DNA of 64,000 bases from Trametopsis cervina (taxonomy: Eukaryota; Basidiomycota; Agaricomycetes; Polyporales; Irpicaceae): NCBI GenBank assembly GCA_022385755.1, contig MU278390.1, forward strand, positions 37,302-101,301. Direction: 5' to 3'. Position numbers and translations under genes: made by a program. Positions 1 through 11,610 of this stretch are shown piece after piece; the stretch's first letter is position 1, and each line of letters begins with the position of its first letter. The notes beneath the pieces were generated by a model that worked only from the letters and a program-made list of their open reading frames with translations, was not told the DNA's origin and did not search any database.

Positions 1-694
1 CTTGATGGAGGGAATATATGTGGCATAGCCTACCTACGTGTTATTTTTCAATAACTCCTCTACTATAAACTGCGCACCGTAGATTTGCTTCATTGCTAAT
101 ATACCCAACACGAGTGCGGGGATGTGCGTGAGGACCAGTGAGACTTGCATCGTACGGACAACGACTTTGCGACCTTCCCACGACTGGAGATGGCGTATGA
201 CGAGATATGCTACACAAGATTCAGGGTTGAAAACTATGTAAAGCGCAATGATCATCGACGTACTATTGGTTCCAACTGCTGAAACCACAATGAAGCAGAT
301 TATTATCGCTGCAAAACTTTTACAGCTACAGACGGCTATCAGCTGCGAAGTAATGTAGGCCACAGGTTTTTGAGACGCACACCTAGGTCTACATGAGTGA
401 AACGATTTGAAAAGGAGATGGACATCAACTTACAACCGGGTTCATAGAACTCTTTGGCAAGAACAGGAGCACTACAGCAAACCGTTAGCATGACCGGTCA
501 CGCTCAGAGCAGAACTGCCAACCTGTATTGAAGTACACGAGACCTACAGTGAGCCCAAAGCGAGTCAGACGGTATACAAGCCTCTTCGGCGCAAGATGTG
601 GCCTCTGCCAGACAACTTCAGCCTCGTCTTCTAAGGTCAGAAGGTAGTCCCACAGAGTCAAAGCCAACCCGGATACTGAGCTATTTGTCAACAC
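1..694 (-). CDS. DUF6533-family membrane protein (3' end outside window)
   Basis: The first exon starts at an ATG near 694 and contains the DUF6533 signature: an acidic TLEDEAEVVW-like stretch, then a PKRLVYRLTRFGLTVGLVYF-like first membrane segment. An intron with a GTTGGC donor, a GCTAAC branch-like motif and a TTGCTGTAG acceptor follows, then a short exon. A longer exon (about 34-340) encodes hydrophobic helices (IIICFIVVSAVG; VSLVLTHIPALVLGILAM). DUF6533 proteins are fungal multi-span membrane proteins of unknown, possibly receptor-like, function. The gene reaches the window edge, so the C terminus cannot be judged. It points away from the MFS gene at 1872. Exon borders other than the first intron are approximate. 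The family call rests on the N-terminal motif. Confidence 0.6.
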
Positions 695-1871
695 ATGTCC
701 CTAGGGAGAAGTGAGGGCTCACTTGCGAAGTATCGCGCGAGTTGGCCATCTTGCGTGCCTGTTATCAAGGCAGAGACTGAGGAGATATCGAGGGACGCCT
801 CCATGGCAAATGACTCTGGTGTCTGTGGGTTAGACTTGTGATCCCTAGACTTAAGTAGCAAAGCCTCTCACAATCATCACTCGCTGAGGGGATATTGAAG
901 GATCACATACAGTGATTGAATCATGTTTGCCTATGGGCCAGATTGAAGGGCCTGCGATGCAGTGCCTAGTTGCGGTCTTCCACCGTTCTTGCCATGATAG
1001 TAGTGCACGTTAGAGCTGAGTTTCAGAATTGGGCAAACTGCTAGTGTGGAAGAAAGCGAGTTCGCAATGCGGTATGTTGAAGTTCACATAGAGTGACTCC
1101 ATAGTGCTAAGCGGGTAAGACGGTGGCTCCGAAGCTTTCCACAAATTGGAGCAGTCAGTGTGCATCATCTCAAAAAACGCGACACCGAATAGGTTCAAAA
1201 GGACCCGGTTACTCATCAGTATAACCTTATCGCGAGCGTCACTGCATCCATTCTCCTACTTCATCTTCGCCTCCATATTCTGCTACCTTCACATAGCCGT
1301 GAGACGAAACCAAAGTCAAGTCACCGGAATCAGTGCCCAGCTGACAGGCAATGCGGCCCTGCCACCTTCTCCCAACTATCTGCCTCTCCCGAGCTGGTCA
1401 GCATCTCCCCGACCATCCCGACACAGGCACTGTCGCAAGGCTTCTTTGCTACGCCCCTAGCTATTGAATGAGGAATCGTAATTGAACATTTTCACATTCG
1501 GTGCTCATTGCCGGGCAACGTGCTCTCAGAAATGCTTCTGTCATTTTGAAGATGCGGCGGCGACGGACTGACCTAATGACGAGCCTCTGCGTTGCCAAAA
1601 ACAAGGGATTAGTACTGCTCAGGTGATTTGGTAGCGCGGTGAGCACTGTACTTACATCTGACGGCTCATATACGCCGATGCACGCTTCTTCTTACAGGGC
1701 GAATCTGGGCAAACTCTCCTACTGGTTAGGCATGGCTCTTTCAACAGTGCTCAAAAAGGTGTCGCATCATGGGATGGATGCATGCCATCTCGTAACAACC
1801 TCACCCCCCTTCAAAGTCCCCCGACCCACGCTCCTACCTATCGACCAACGCTTCCCATCCCATACTGACCC
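695..1871. other. Intergenic, with a possible DUF6533 C-terminal remnant at 1010-1216 (-)
   Basis: No complete gene is seen here. A 68-codon minus-strand frame at 1010-1216 begins SNRVLLNL, which resembles the conserved NRLLLNLR-type element near the C terminus of DUF6533 proteins. It may be a leftover exon from a lost tandem copy. Other open frames here look like chance. Confidence 0.3.
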
Positions 1872-4092
1872 ATGTCTCAGTGCAGTGCACCCCATGAGCT
1901 CCCTGCAAGCTCAAAGGAGACCGCTTCGTCCCGGAGCACTCATAGTATCACTGCGACCTCACCCACCATAGGCACAAAGTCAGTTCCGAAAGACTTTCGC
2001 TTTTGGATGGTATTCCTAGCGATATGCGTCTCACTTTTTTTGTCAGCGCTGGAATTTGTACGTCTTTTTCTGTTGAAAGGTTGGTACATCGAGCTAAATA
2101 CCGGCCGGGTCTCCAGACTGTGATCTCTACCGCACTCCCGACTATCATTCATGATCTCGAAGGAATCGAGTTCGTATGGGTGTCTTCCGCCTATGCACTT
2201 GCTTCCACCGCACTGCTTCCTGCAAGCGGCGGCTTCGCCCAGGTATTTTACACTACCCTTCATGTGAAAGATAACTCGCTGACATCTGAGCACTGCCAGA
2301 TTTTTGGTCGACGTACGACTATGTTGATATCCCTCGCAATCTTCGCGCTCGGCAGTGCATTGTGCGGCGCAGCAAAGAGTCTCGCTTGGTTAATTGCCGC
2401 GCGCAGTCAGTACCACCCTCACACGTAATTGCTCCCCAACGGTCTAAAGTCATTGCCACAGCGATTCAAGGTGCCGGAGGTGGAGGAATTCTGGCGTTAA
2501 GTAGCATCATTGTCTCTGACATGGTCTCGCTTGAGGAGCGCGGGACATACAACGGCTGCATTGGGATGTAAGTGGCCATAGCACCGCACGCTATGAGTTT
2601 TGATAGCGGTATTCTGCTAGGACATGGGCTGTCGCTTCCAGCATCGGCCCCATTGTAGGCGGCTCTTTCTCGGCTGCTGGACAGTGGCGCTGGCTCTTTT
2701 GTGAGGCCCAGCAGATCAACTACGTGACATTTCACTCTGAACGTGCTTTCACGCAGACTTGAACTTGCCACTCTGCGGTGTCGCGGCTGCACTAGTTCTT
2801 GTCTTCCTCAAGCTGCCTACACCACCCGGGGCGTTCAAAGAGAAGATATCTCGTATCGACTGGATGTAGGCTGTTTATATCTACCATGAATGATGGCCGT
2901 CTTACTTTGTCACACAGCGGAAACATTCTCATCATCGCCAGCTCGAGCGCTGTCATTATCGCGCTTGCATGGGGTGGCGTCACCTTCCCGTGGGTCTCTG
3001 TTCATGTCCTCCTTCCTCTCCTTTGCGGTGTCGTTGGTATGGCCGCATTCCTACTTTATGAGGCCTTCGGTGCCAAAGAGCCCATCGTAAGCCAGATGAT
3101 ATCATCATCGCCTGCATTACCTCATTATAGACGGCATGTTAGGTTCCTTACTCCCTCCTCACGAATCGTACAAGTCTCAGTGGGTAAGATCGATGCCGTC
3201 AGCGATGTTCGCGGGCTTATCTTGTTCGCAGATATATCCAAACGTTCCTTAGTCCTCTGATCGTCGTAACCAATATCTGTGCGTTTGGTGTTCGGACAGC
3301 AACACCAGAACACACTGCTGACATCTCGAGCCTATTCCAGTCTTCATACCCGTCTACTATCAAGCCTGCAAAGAAGCATCCCCCGTCCACTCTGGCGTTC
3401 TCATGCTCGGAATGTGCATCTCCCTCGGGCCCGTGCTCATCTTGACAGGCGCATCCGTGACCGTCAGCAAACGATACCGACCTCAGCTTTGGTTCGGATG
3501 GGCGGCACTGACCGTTGCCCAGGGCGCGTTGAGCACGCTGGAGGCCGACACGTCGTCATCACACGGAATCGGCCTCCCGATGCTCATCGCTCTCGGAGGC
3601 GGGATGATCTACGCGGGCACGTACTTCCCCGTGTTGGCCCCACTTCCCGTCACGCAGAACGCGTATGCGCTCGCTTTTTTTTCGTTCTGTCGTTCGTTGG
3701 CTGGGGTGCGTCCTCCGCGCTGTTCCTGTTGTTTCGCCCGCTGACGTCTCTGTGGATGGCAGGCGTGGGGAGTGTCCATCGGTACTGCGGTGTTGCAGAC
3801 CCAGCTGACGCACCGTCTTCCCGCTGAGTTCCTCGCTGAGTTCCCGCAGGGCGTGTCTCTCGCGTACTCTGTGATCCCGGTGATCAAGACCCTCGATGAA
3901 CCGCTGCGCAGTCAAGTGCGTGACGCGTTCGCGAAAAGCATCGTCGTCATTTGGCAGGTCTTGATTGGGATTTCCGGGCTTGGTTTTCTTGTGTCTCTGC
4001 TTATGAAGGGGCTTCCGTTGCACTCTGCGCTTGATGAGAAATGGGCAATCGATATGAATGAGACAGCGAGGGAGGCCAGGGATGTAGAGTAA
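1872..4092 (+). CDS. MFS transporter, DHA2-like (14-TM drug:H+ antiporter type), copy 1
   Basis: Eleven exons join in frame to 554 codons: 1872-2057, 2117-2242, 2300-2405, 2462-2567, 2621-2700, 2757-2865, 2918-3086, 3143-3183, 3232-3278, 3341-3705, 3763-4092. All ten introns are 48-62 nt with GT..AG ends. The product has a short hydrophilic N terminus, then FWMVFLAICVSLFLSALEF (TM1), a FGRRTTML loop motif, RTIQGAGGGGI (antiporter motif-C-like), GPIVGGSFSAAGQWRW, and late segments around PVYYQACKEASP and FPVLAPLPVTQN. These order as in DHA2 exporters, which move small molecules out across the plasma membrane by proton antiport; the substrate cannot be told. It is tail-to-tail with the DUF6534 gene at 4500. 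No frame break was found, so it is probably functional. Its mirror copy is at 42179-44393. Confidence 0.9.
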
Positions 4093-4499
4093 CAGATACA
4101 TATGTGTACAGTAGCACAAGAGGTGGCTTTATTGTGGACGTTTAAAATAGAAAGTTTGACAACGACCTTGCGTACGCACCCGCATCTAGAAAATGTACGA
4201 ACGTGAGAACTGGTGATAGCGATTCTGCTGAAGAACTAAAACGGTACTCTGTCCGCCCATGTATATACGATAGATTGATGCACGGGAGGGGACATGATCT
4301 TCATGTGTCGCTATGGCTCGCGCACCACAGCTCCGGAAAAGTACAAACACAAGACGTGCAGCTCACACGGCAATGAATCATTGTGCAGCTGAGTAATCGC
4401 ATACGCGTACGAGAACATGATCACGCGTTAGGGAACATCTATATCTGACTCGAGTATTTTAAGTGGACATGGCAGCACCATTCGAGGTCAACCTGTCAC

Positions 4500-6627
4500 T
4501 CAAACTCTGTATGCATCTTCGTCATCCGGTGATCCCTATGGCCAGGTTTCAGGATAATTGCTATCAACAGGGCTCCAAAACCCTTTGGGGACATACCTCT
4601 ACACAGGAATCCTTCGAAATCTCAACCTCAGCAGTAGTGGTGCTTTGTGCATGCAAGTTCGTGTCGAGGCGTTCAGATACGTTCGTTCGATACTCGAGAC
4701 TATACCTGTCCCGGCCCAGCTGGGTGAGATGGATTGAGAGGGCCCCCGTCGTGGGCATCATCTTCTTGCGCATCGAATCGCGCGTGTTGAGCATGGCGAG
4801 AAGGGAGTTTAACATCACTATAACGAGGGGAATCCAGCGTTAGGCGTCGGTGGACTGTTCAAATTGCAGAGAGAAATGTGACGTACGTTTGGGAAGCATG
4901 ACAGTCAGGCCTTGCCAGTAGAACTTGTTTGGTAAGACGGCGTTCTTCAGTGGGGGCAAATGTTAGTACTATCAGGATGTTAAGATTTCGGAGTAGGATA
5001 GTAACAACAACGCACAGTGACAACGGCTGCAACACCAATAGAGCTAAGAACGAATGCCAAGTTATGACTTTATACTTGAAGGAACGTTTGACACAGACCT
5101 TGTTAACAAACACGTGTTGACACTGTAGAAGACAAGCAAGCCGATCACCGAACGCGTCCTAAAAATCGCACCGTTATTTATATGGCCACTTAACCAAAGA
5201 TACGACAGAGACGAACGTACTTGCGGACTGTACTATGCTGCCGGAGCAAGATCGTACAAAGGGATACCATAATGGCTATGTCGGCAAAGGCCTGTAGAGA
5301 GAACGTGACATAGAACATCCACTGTACGTCGCATGGTGAACGTAAGTATGAGCGCGAGAGACATAGAATTGGCGTTGATGCGCACAGCAACGTGTCGTCG
5401 AAGGTCACCAAAGTCAGGCATCACCAATCTGAGATGGAGATGGATGGGGTACGGTTAATGGGTGGGAGGTAAGAAAGAGAAGACCTACGCCATGATACCG
5501 ACGGCTAGGAATGCGAGAAATTAAGCTACGATTGTCGTGGGCCTCTGTGTACACGCAGCATACCTGTGCCCACGACTAGCATACAGACTGCTAGTCAGTT
5601 GATGGGCATTAGTTTGAAAGCATCAACAACGCACAGAATGATAGCGTCGCCGGTGGGATCTGACAGGACGCTGGCATTAAGATGGGCAGGTGGAAGAAGA
5701 GAGGAGACTTACAACAAACGCAAGCGGCCAGATTCGTCCGCATACTGCCTGAAGTTGAGATATAACACTTCAGCGACGCCGTTCTGTACTTACGGATGCG
5801 AATGCGATATGCGAATATACTACGGATAAAATAAGGTGGGTGAGCGCGAAACAAAGCAGAGTAATTTGGAGACGTACCCCGTGACAATAAAATCACTCAA
5901 CGACTTCCGTAGTCAATCAGTAGACGAACCTTGGCTTCTGCTAAACTGTACATACAGCGAGTATTATGCCAACCTGAAACAGTCAGATCAACATATCGCC
6001 GGTTTTTATGACAAGATTGTCACGAGACGTACACCATCGGCCCTGAACGCACTTCTGTCAACACTCGCTCGGTCCCCTTTGCAAGATGAAGGCATACCAC
6101 GGAAGTTTTGTCAGCAACAAGGGCTTCATGAGCACCTTCACGCAGTAGTAGTAGACGGAGATCGAGTTGAAGATGATCAGAAGGGTATCAATAATCCTAG
6201 AACGACTTCACACGTCACCGTCGTGCATTTATGGAATGAGAAGTGAGCAGAACTCGCCACAGGAAGAATATCTGCGTCCAGGTAAGCATTGCCCTCGAGC
6301 AGCAAAGATGCACTCACTGTCCGCTTTAGCACTCGACTGTCATGTAGGTTATTATAGAAGTATATGTATGTCTGTACGCTTGTAACGCCGTACAACCTAG
6401 AGCAGCGGTAATGATCAGTCTTGGAAACGCGAAGCGAGCAGAACGTACATGGTGAGTATGAATCCAACTTTGAAAACGAGATTTTAGATCCGCAGTACGA
6501 CAGAGCCAGCAAATGCGGACATACAGATCAAGGGAAGGCCAACTAATTCAGGGATAGACGACGAGGATACAGGGATGAGCCCTGTATCGAGAGATAGACC
6601 CGTGGCCGTTGCTCCAGGTGTTGACAT
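4500..6627 (-). CDS. DUF6534-family seven-span membrane protein, copy 1
   Basis: Start ATG at 6625-6627 opens a leader with PELVGLPLI followed by GFILTM across an intron. Recognisable exons then run down the minus strand: LYGVTSVQTYIYFYNN, an IIDTLLIIFNSISVYYYC segment, a MPDFGDLRRHVA exon spliced to AFADIAIMVSLCTILLRQ, an FLALLVLQPLSLCVVVTIL segment, and the C-terminal MLNSLLAMLNTRDSMRKK that is diagnostic of DUF6534. A last intron joins the acidic tail EGSPDDEDAYRV to the stop at 4500-4502; the same splice exists in the copy at 39.46 kb. DUF6534 proteins are agaricomycete membrane proteins of unknown role, about 300-350 aa. Junctions in the middle are not all resolved, and the exon near 6200-6290 looks altered against the sister copy, so decay is possible. 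Confidence 0.7.
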
Positions 6628-6748
6628 TGTACTGTGGGTGGGGACGGATGGCGCATAGACGGGTCATAAACAAACCTTTGTATAGCGTACTGAGATCATG
6701 ATATCACAAAAATGTAAGACGGGTGACGGAAAACCAGAATGGGAGTGA

Positions 6749-6973
6749 AGCACACTCAAAGCACAGTGGTCCCGAAATGAGTCCGGAAAGAATGGACAGG
6801 TTGAACTTCGCTACATCCAGATACGGACACCAAGGGAGCTGACTTATCCGGAACATAGTCCGGAACGGTTGTTTGAACAATTCAGGGCGAATGATCAATG
6901 GCTGAACACACATGCGAACATGTATCAGCTCGTATGGCAACTGTATAGCTGGCCTAGAAATATGAAAAGTTGA
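6749..6973 (+). other. Exon-like open frame without ATG, unknown protein
   Basis: This plus-strand frame lies between stop codons, has no ATG, and reads like real protein: charged and aromatic, with TPRELTYPEHSPERLFEQF, then NDQWLNTHANMYQLVWQLYS. It could be an internal exon of an unrecognised gene or a remnant. An antisense 146-codon frame (6704-7144, -) covers the same DNA and looks less protein-like. No copy was found in the mirrored position of arm A. Confidence 0.3.
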
Positions 6974-7825
6974 GATCTGGTGATACAATACAGTGGGCAT
7001 ATCACGTACTGATCCTACGCTTGGAAGAGATTCAGGAAATGGTCGGCCAGACCTTTCCGTAAGTTTCAGGGAATTTTCAGTCCTCACGACCAACTGGATC
7101 TCATCCAAGCATCTGGCGCTGGCCGATGTTGGGTGCTGCCCCATTGTTGTTCGCTAATTTCATTCCGGGTGCCAGCAACTGTTCGTGTGATAGGTAGAAT
7201 AGAGACTGACTGTGTTCACAGGCCAGGATGGTATGTTATTGATATGTCCCTGTCATGTGTCTGTGATGTATTGTGCATCTTGGAGCCACTGGGCCGTATT
7301 TGAACCACCTATGATCCAGTCTCGCATCGTGTACTGTATTTTGAGCAGTTTTACCGTAAAGGGTACTTAATGATCTGACGTGTACAGAGGCCGCGCGATG
7401 CCGAGGTGTGGTCCTTCTAACGACTGTGATCCCACCCAGCCTACGCTCCATCTAGGACGGTCGATATTGTGCGCCTTCGACCACAAGCTGCACGAGGGGC
7501 ACCAGCTTCATCCTACAAGACGTCGTGAACACCACGACGCTGCGCCCATATGTAGACAGATCTGAGCACGAGGAGACTGGCTGGCGGCTGCATATCCGAT
7601 GAGGTCGACGCCGCGTACGGGGCGGCATTAGGACATTGAGGAGATCGTTTTTGTCCAACCAAAAGCATTTCCACGCGGACAGGGGTCGATACGGAGTCTG
7701 TACTATGGATAGATGTGAAAATACACGCATGAACTCCAGGGCGGGCTGCAACAAGACTAGCAAGGTGGAAGTGGTGGAGGCGAGGTATAAGCGGTGGACG
7801 CCAAGCTAGGACTGGAAATGGTGGA
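6974..7825. other. Intergenic, nothing recognised
   Basis: Only short frames on both strands. Nothing conserved in the other copies was recognised apart from weak resemblance to the dispersed repeats that follow. Confidence 0.4.
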
Positions 7826-8360
7826 TCACAGTATGTTCATGTGGATGGATTGATGAGGCGACTGGCACGTTGAAGGCTGGTTAACAAGACAACAGCCCGC
7901 ACAGAGTTGGTACCAGCACGCCGTGGAGGCAAAGCGAACTGGTGATGGGGTGTCGGTTCGTGTGTTCAACTTGCCAGCGACCTTATGATTTAGTAAGGAG
8001 TGATAAGTAGCTGAGATGTGAGTTGGAGTCGAATAATGCACCAGTAGAGACCATACACCATAGCCGAGAATCCTCTGCCTGAAAGGTCTCCTTCCCTATC
8101 AAATTGCAAGTATTGATTGGGGATGTCCAGCCCGCACGACAGGTCCAGGTTTGTGAACGTCAGTTAGAGGCGACGCATGCGCTTGACGAGAACATCGAAA
8201 AAACGGCCGCACGGTCGAGGCTGAGGCTTGCGTGTAATCGGAAATTTTAAAGAATGACCTTGAGGTAAGGGGTGAGCGATGTGAGCCGAGATATTGCGGT
8301 GCGACATGGGCGATCAACGCAATCCGCAGCGTCTCGTTGGAGGTCAAACCGAGGTGCTGG
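7826..8360 (+). repeat. Dispersed degenerate repeat R2, copy 1
   Basis: This segment is homologous to 13830-14200 and 31030-31550 in the same orientation. Shared landmarks are GATGAGGCGACT..CACGT..GAAGGCTGG at the start (copies 1 and 3), a block around TCTCCTTCCCTA, and GAGGCGACGC..GTTTGACGAGAACATCGA near the end. No open frame is conserved between copies, so it is probably a decayed gene or transposon remnant. Confidence 0.6.
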
Positions 8361-8639
8361 GTATGGGCACAGGGGGCTCGAATGAGGTTACATGAAATTT
8401 TCTGGACGTAAACAACTTCCGATTGCAGGTATGGAACATGGGCAGGGTGAACTTGTAGAACACATTGCGGGCAGGGAAGAGTGCAGCGAATACTATTATT
8501 GTCATTATCGTTCTTATTGTTAAGTATATATCGGGAATACCAGAGTATGTTATTAGTAATTAAACAAGAAAAGCGATCAATTTCTACAGTATCCTAAAGA
8601 GGAAATCGCTGTTTGTACCTTCAACCGCCACCGTCTTGC

Positions 8640-8788
8640 AGGTTGGCCCCATCAAACCACGCCTTACAAGTTGGCCACATCAAACCGTCGAGTCACGACG
8701 CATCAAAGGCCACATCCCTTTCATTAATATAAATACAACACATTAGCACGCCCGGTATGTTTCCCGTTTGCAATTCCGTTACACGATT
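8640..8788 (+). promoter_or_regulatory. FunK1 promoter with repeated CATCAAA boxes and TATA-like element (K1)
   Basis: Three related boxes occur: GTTGGCCCCATCAAACCAC (8642), GTTGGCCACATCAAACCG (8670) and CATCAAAGGCCACATCCC (8701). A TATA-like TTAATATAAATA follows near 8724-8735, about 55 nt before the ATG at 8789. The same arrangement is kept upstream of K2 and K3, although farther flanks differ. The regulatory role is inferred from conservation. Confidence 0.55.
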
Positions 8789-11606
8789 ATGCCCGTTCAG
8801 TCCCTCCCCGTTCTACCTCCTGGCTACACTCCAAGGAAAAAGACACTGATAGGCAGCACATACTCTGCTCATGTAGAACTTAGTGCACCGCAACGACGAG
8901 ACGAGATGGACAAAGAGATGTTGGGACACTTTGTCGGCTCCATCGACGTCAACACATTCCTCGATCGATTCCTTCCAATCTCCTTCAAATATACACGGGC
9001 GAAGGTTCCTAAGGCCGACTTTAAGCGCGTCTCTAGCAAGGGTGGCGAACATGCGATGTACAATCTACTGGTTCGTCGCTTTCAACTGTGTCCACCGAAT
9101 TACCATCGATACTCATTACCACTCGTGTCATCTTCTCTCTACAGGTAGCAGCCATAGAGACATCTGGCTGCTGCCCCTCGTTCAAGCTCCACAACACGTC
9201 GAACAATCCTGACAGTATCACGGGTGTGATGCCCGACTGCGCCATGTTCCTCACGGCAGACGGGTATGCGGACGGCTTCAAGTCGAACTACATGAATGAC
9301 GTGCACATCGTGTGGGAGGTCAAGCCTGGCAAAGAACATGACGCGTTCCTCTCTGAAGGCGACGACCCCAACGATCTGACGCCAAGGCCTTTTGAGAATC
9401 TATCGATGAAGGGCAGCAAGAACCGTGGGCAGCAAATCGACTATGCAACATGGATCATGCGCCTGCAGCATCGTACACACGTATTCTCTGTGTCTATTGT
9501 CGGCCACAACGCGCGCTTCATTCGGTGGGACCGGTCTGGAGCAGTGGTATCTGCTGCATTCAACTACATAACAGGAAACAACTACCTGAGCGAGTTCCTG
9601 TGGCGATACGAGAAAGCAACAGATGAACAGCGTGGATTCGACACGAGCGCAGTACGTGCTACGCTGGATGAGGTAGAGGCCCTTCGCGCAGCCGTCGAGG
9701 CGAAGCTGGAGGCCTTCAACGACGACGAGCAGAGATCAAAACTGAAGATGACGCTCGATGGCCATACCCAAGCGTACAAACTGAAAGTGTTCAGGGACGG
9801 TTGCGACGAGATTCGCGAATACATCGTGTGCAAGCCGTTCATGGACGCGGACTCACCATGCGGCCGGGCGACACGTGCGTACTACGCATGGGGACTGAAA
9901 GAGCAAGAACTCTTATTCCTGAAGGATGCCTGGCGACCGGATGTCTCTGGTGTGCTCTCTGAGGCCGATGTGTATGACCTACTAGAGAGGATAAACATCC
10001 GTGCACGACCGCACGTCTATATTGCTGGCGACGTACTGAACAAAGCGGGCGAGGCCCAAGCGACGGTGACACAGGACAGTACCGAGGGGACGGATGCTTT
10101 GCGGCCCATTACCTGGTTGCGTCGCCATCAGCACTACCGGGTTGTGCAGAAGCTTGCACATCCCCTGTTTATGGTGGAGAATTCCAAACAGCTCGTTCAA
10201 GCCATTCGAGATGTGCTTGAAGGTACGTCGATCAACGTTATCACATATGTGTTCCCGTGCTCACGGACCTATAATGCTTCATAGTTCTTCTGGATGCGTT
10301 TAAGAAAGGTTTCCTTTTGCATCGAGATATCAGCATGGGAAATGTGATGCTCGACGCAGAGACCAAACGTGGTATTCTGAATGACTGGGACCATGCAATC
10401 AAGTTGACCGATGCGGGTAGTTGTCACGCATATCGTACAGTGGGTTTGGGATGTCGCTAACATACGTCTTTGCGTTGAACTGACTGACTTTCGCAGGGAA
10501 CATGGCACTTCATGTCCGTCTTCTTGCTGAAAAATCCCGGGAAGCGCCACGCGCTCGTGGATGACATCGAGTCATGCTTTTGGTTACTTCTGTACATGTC
10601 GGTGCACCACTTCAAGCACACCGGCCTCCCTATTGACCTTGAAATGTTCGATCAATCCACGCAAAAACTAGATGAGGACGGAATTTTGCAGTTGTTTGGT
10701 GGCTCAAAGAAGAACGACTTCTTCTTTTCCATGGATATCAATAAGATCCACTTTTCCTGCAAACCACTCGAGGATGTGCTGCAAAAATTTGGACTGCTTC
10801 TCAACGATTTTTACCACTCGTCGTACCGAGATTCGCAGGTCGACAAAGCCCGTAAGGCGCTCGAAGACGGGACGATCTTGGAGATCTTCGATAATGCTCT
10901 GACAGGTCCTGGCTGGCCGGAGGAGAACGACGTTCTCCCAGATCAGTTCCCAAAGAAGACAGATGTCGAAAAAAAGAGGACGGCATTGAAACAGCACCAA
11001 GGGACACATGAATTCCGCACCACCCGTCGCGACAATGATCAGCCCTCGCTTCCTTTGCCTCCTAATTCCAATCCCAGTTCTACAGACCTCTACGACTCCA
11101 CCCGCCCAAACAAAGGCCGTACTGGAACTAGTTCAATGGGTCCTCCTCCTCTGCCAGTACGCCATTCCCGCCCTGCGACCCCCGAAGCTGGCCCATCCAG
11201 CATCCACCGCATGCGGACTCGGTCCACTGGGAACGAGCCGTTTCCTACTATCGGAGGAGCTGGCCGGATTGCGGGAGACATGAGGAGCATCGACTCTGTC
11301 AGGTCGAATTCTTCAAAGAGAGGCCAACGTGATGATGAAAAAGAGCCGGAGACTACGGAGGAAGAGACCGACAGGCGTACGAAGAGGTCAAGGAAGACCA
11401 CGAGGGCAGAACCTGTACAAAAGGTTTACCAGACTCGGTCTCGTACGAAGAGTGATGAGCGGGAGAAGAAGGTAGCTGGGAGTGCTGTGCAGCCGGAGCA
11501 GCGGGCGACTCGTTCGAAGGCAAGGTCTACTTCGCGCAAGGCGAGTACTGTGCAGACGGAGCAGCGAGTCACTCGCTCGAAAACAAGGTCCGCTTCGCGC
11601 AAATAG
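8789..11606 (+). CDS. Fungal-type (FunK1) protein kinase, K1
   Basis: Four exons join in frame to 874 codons: 8789-9070, 9145-10222, 10285-10439, 10497-11606. The ATG at 8789 (MPVQSLPVLPPGYTPRKK) is shared by all three copies. The kinase domain is split late: HRDISMGNVML supplies the catalytic Asp and Asn, NDWDHA stands where DFG is usual, and GTWHFMS plus DDIESCFWLLLYM complete the C-lobe. This HRDIS..DWD pattern is typical of the FunK1 family, which is amplified in Agaricomycetes and largely uncharacterised. After the kinase comes a disordered Pro/Ser-rich stretch, then a strongly basic tail with EQR.TRSK.RS.SRK repeats, which may bind nucleic acid or act as a nuclear signal (inference). 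The gene converges on a small ORF only 4 nt away. No frame break, so probably functional. Confidence 0.92.
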
Positions 11607-11610
11607 AACA

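Noticed and set aside
8768..8788. Upstream TTG start for FunK1 K1
   Set aside because: The ATG at 8789 is shared by all three copies, while the residues before it differ in K3.
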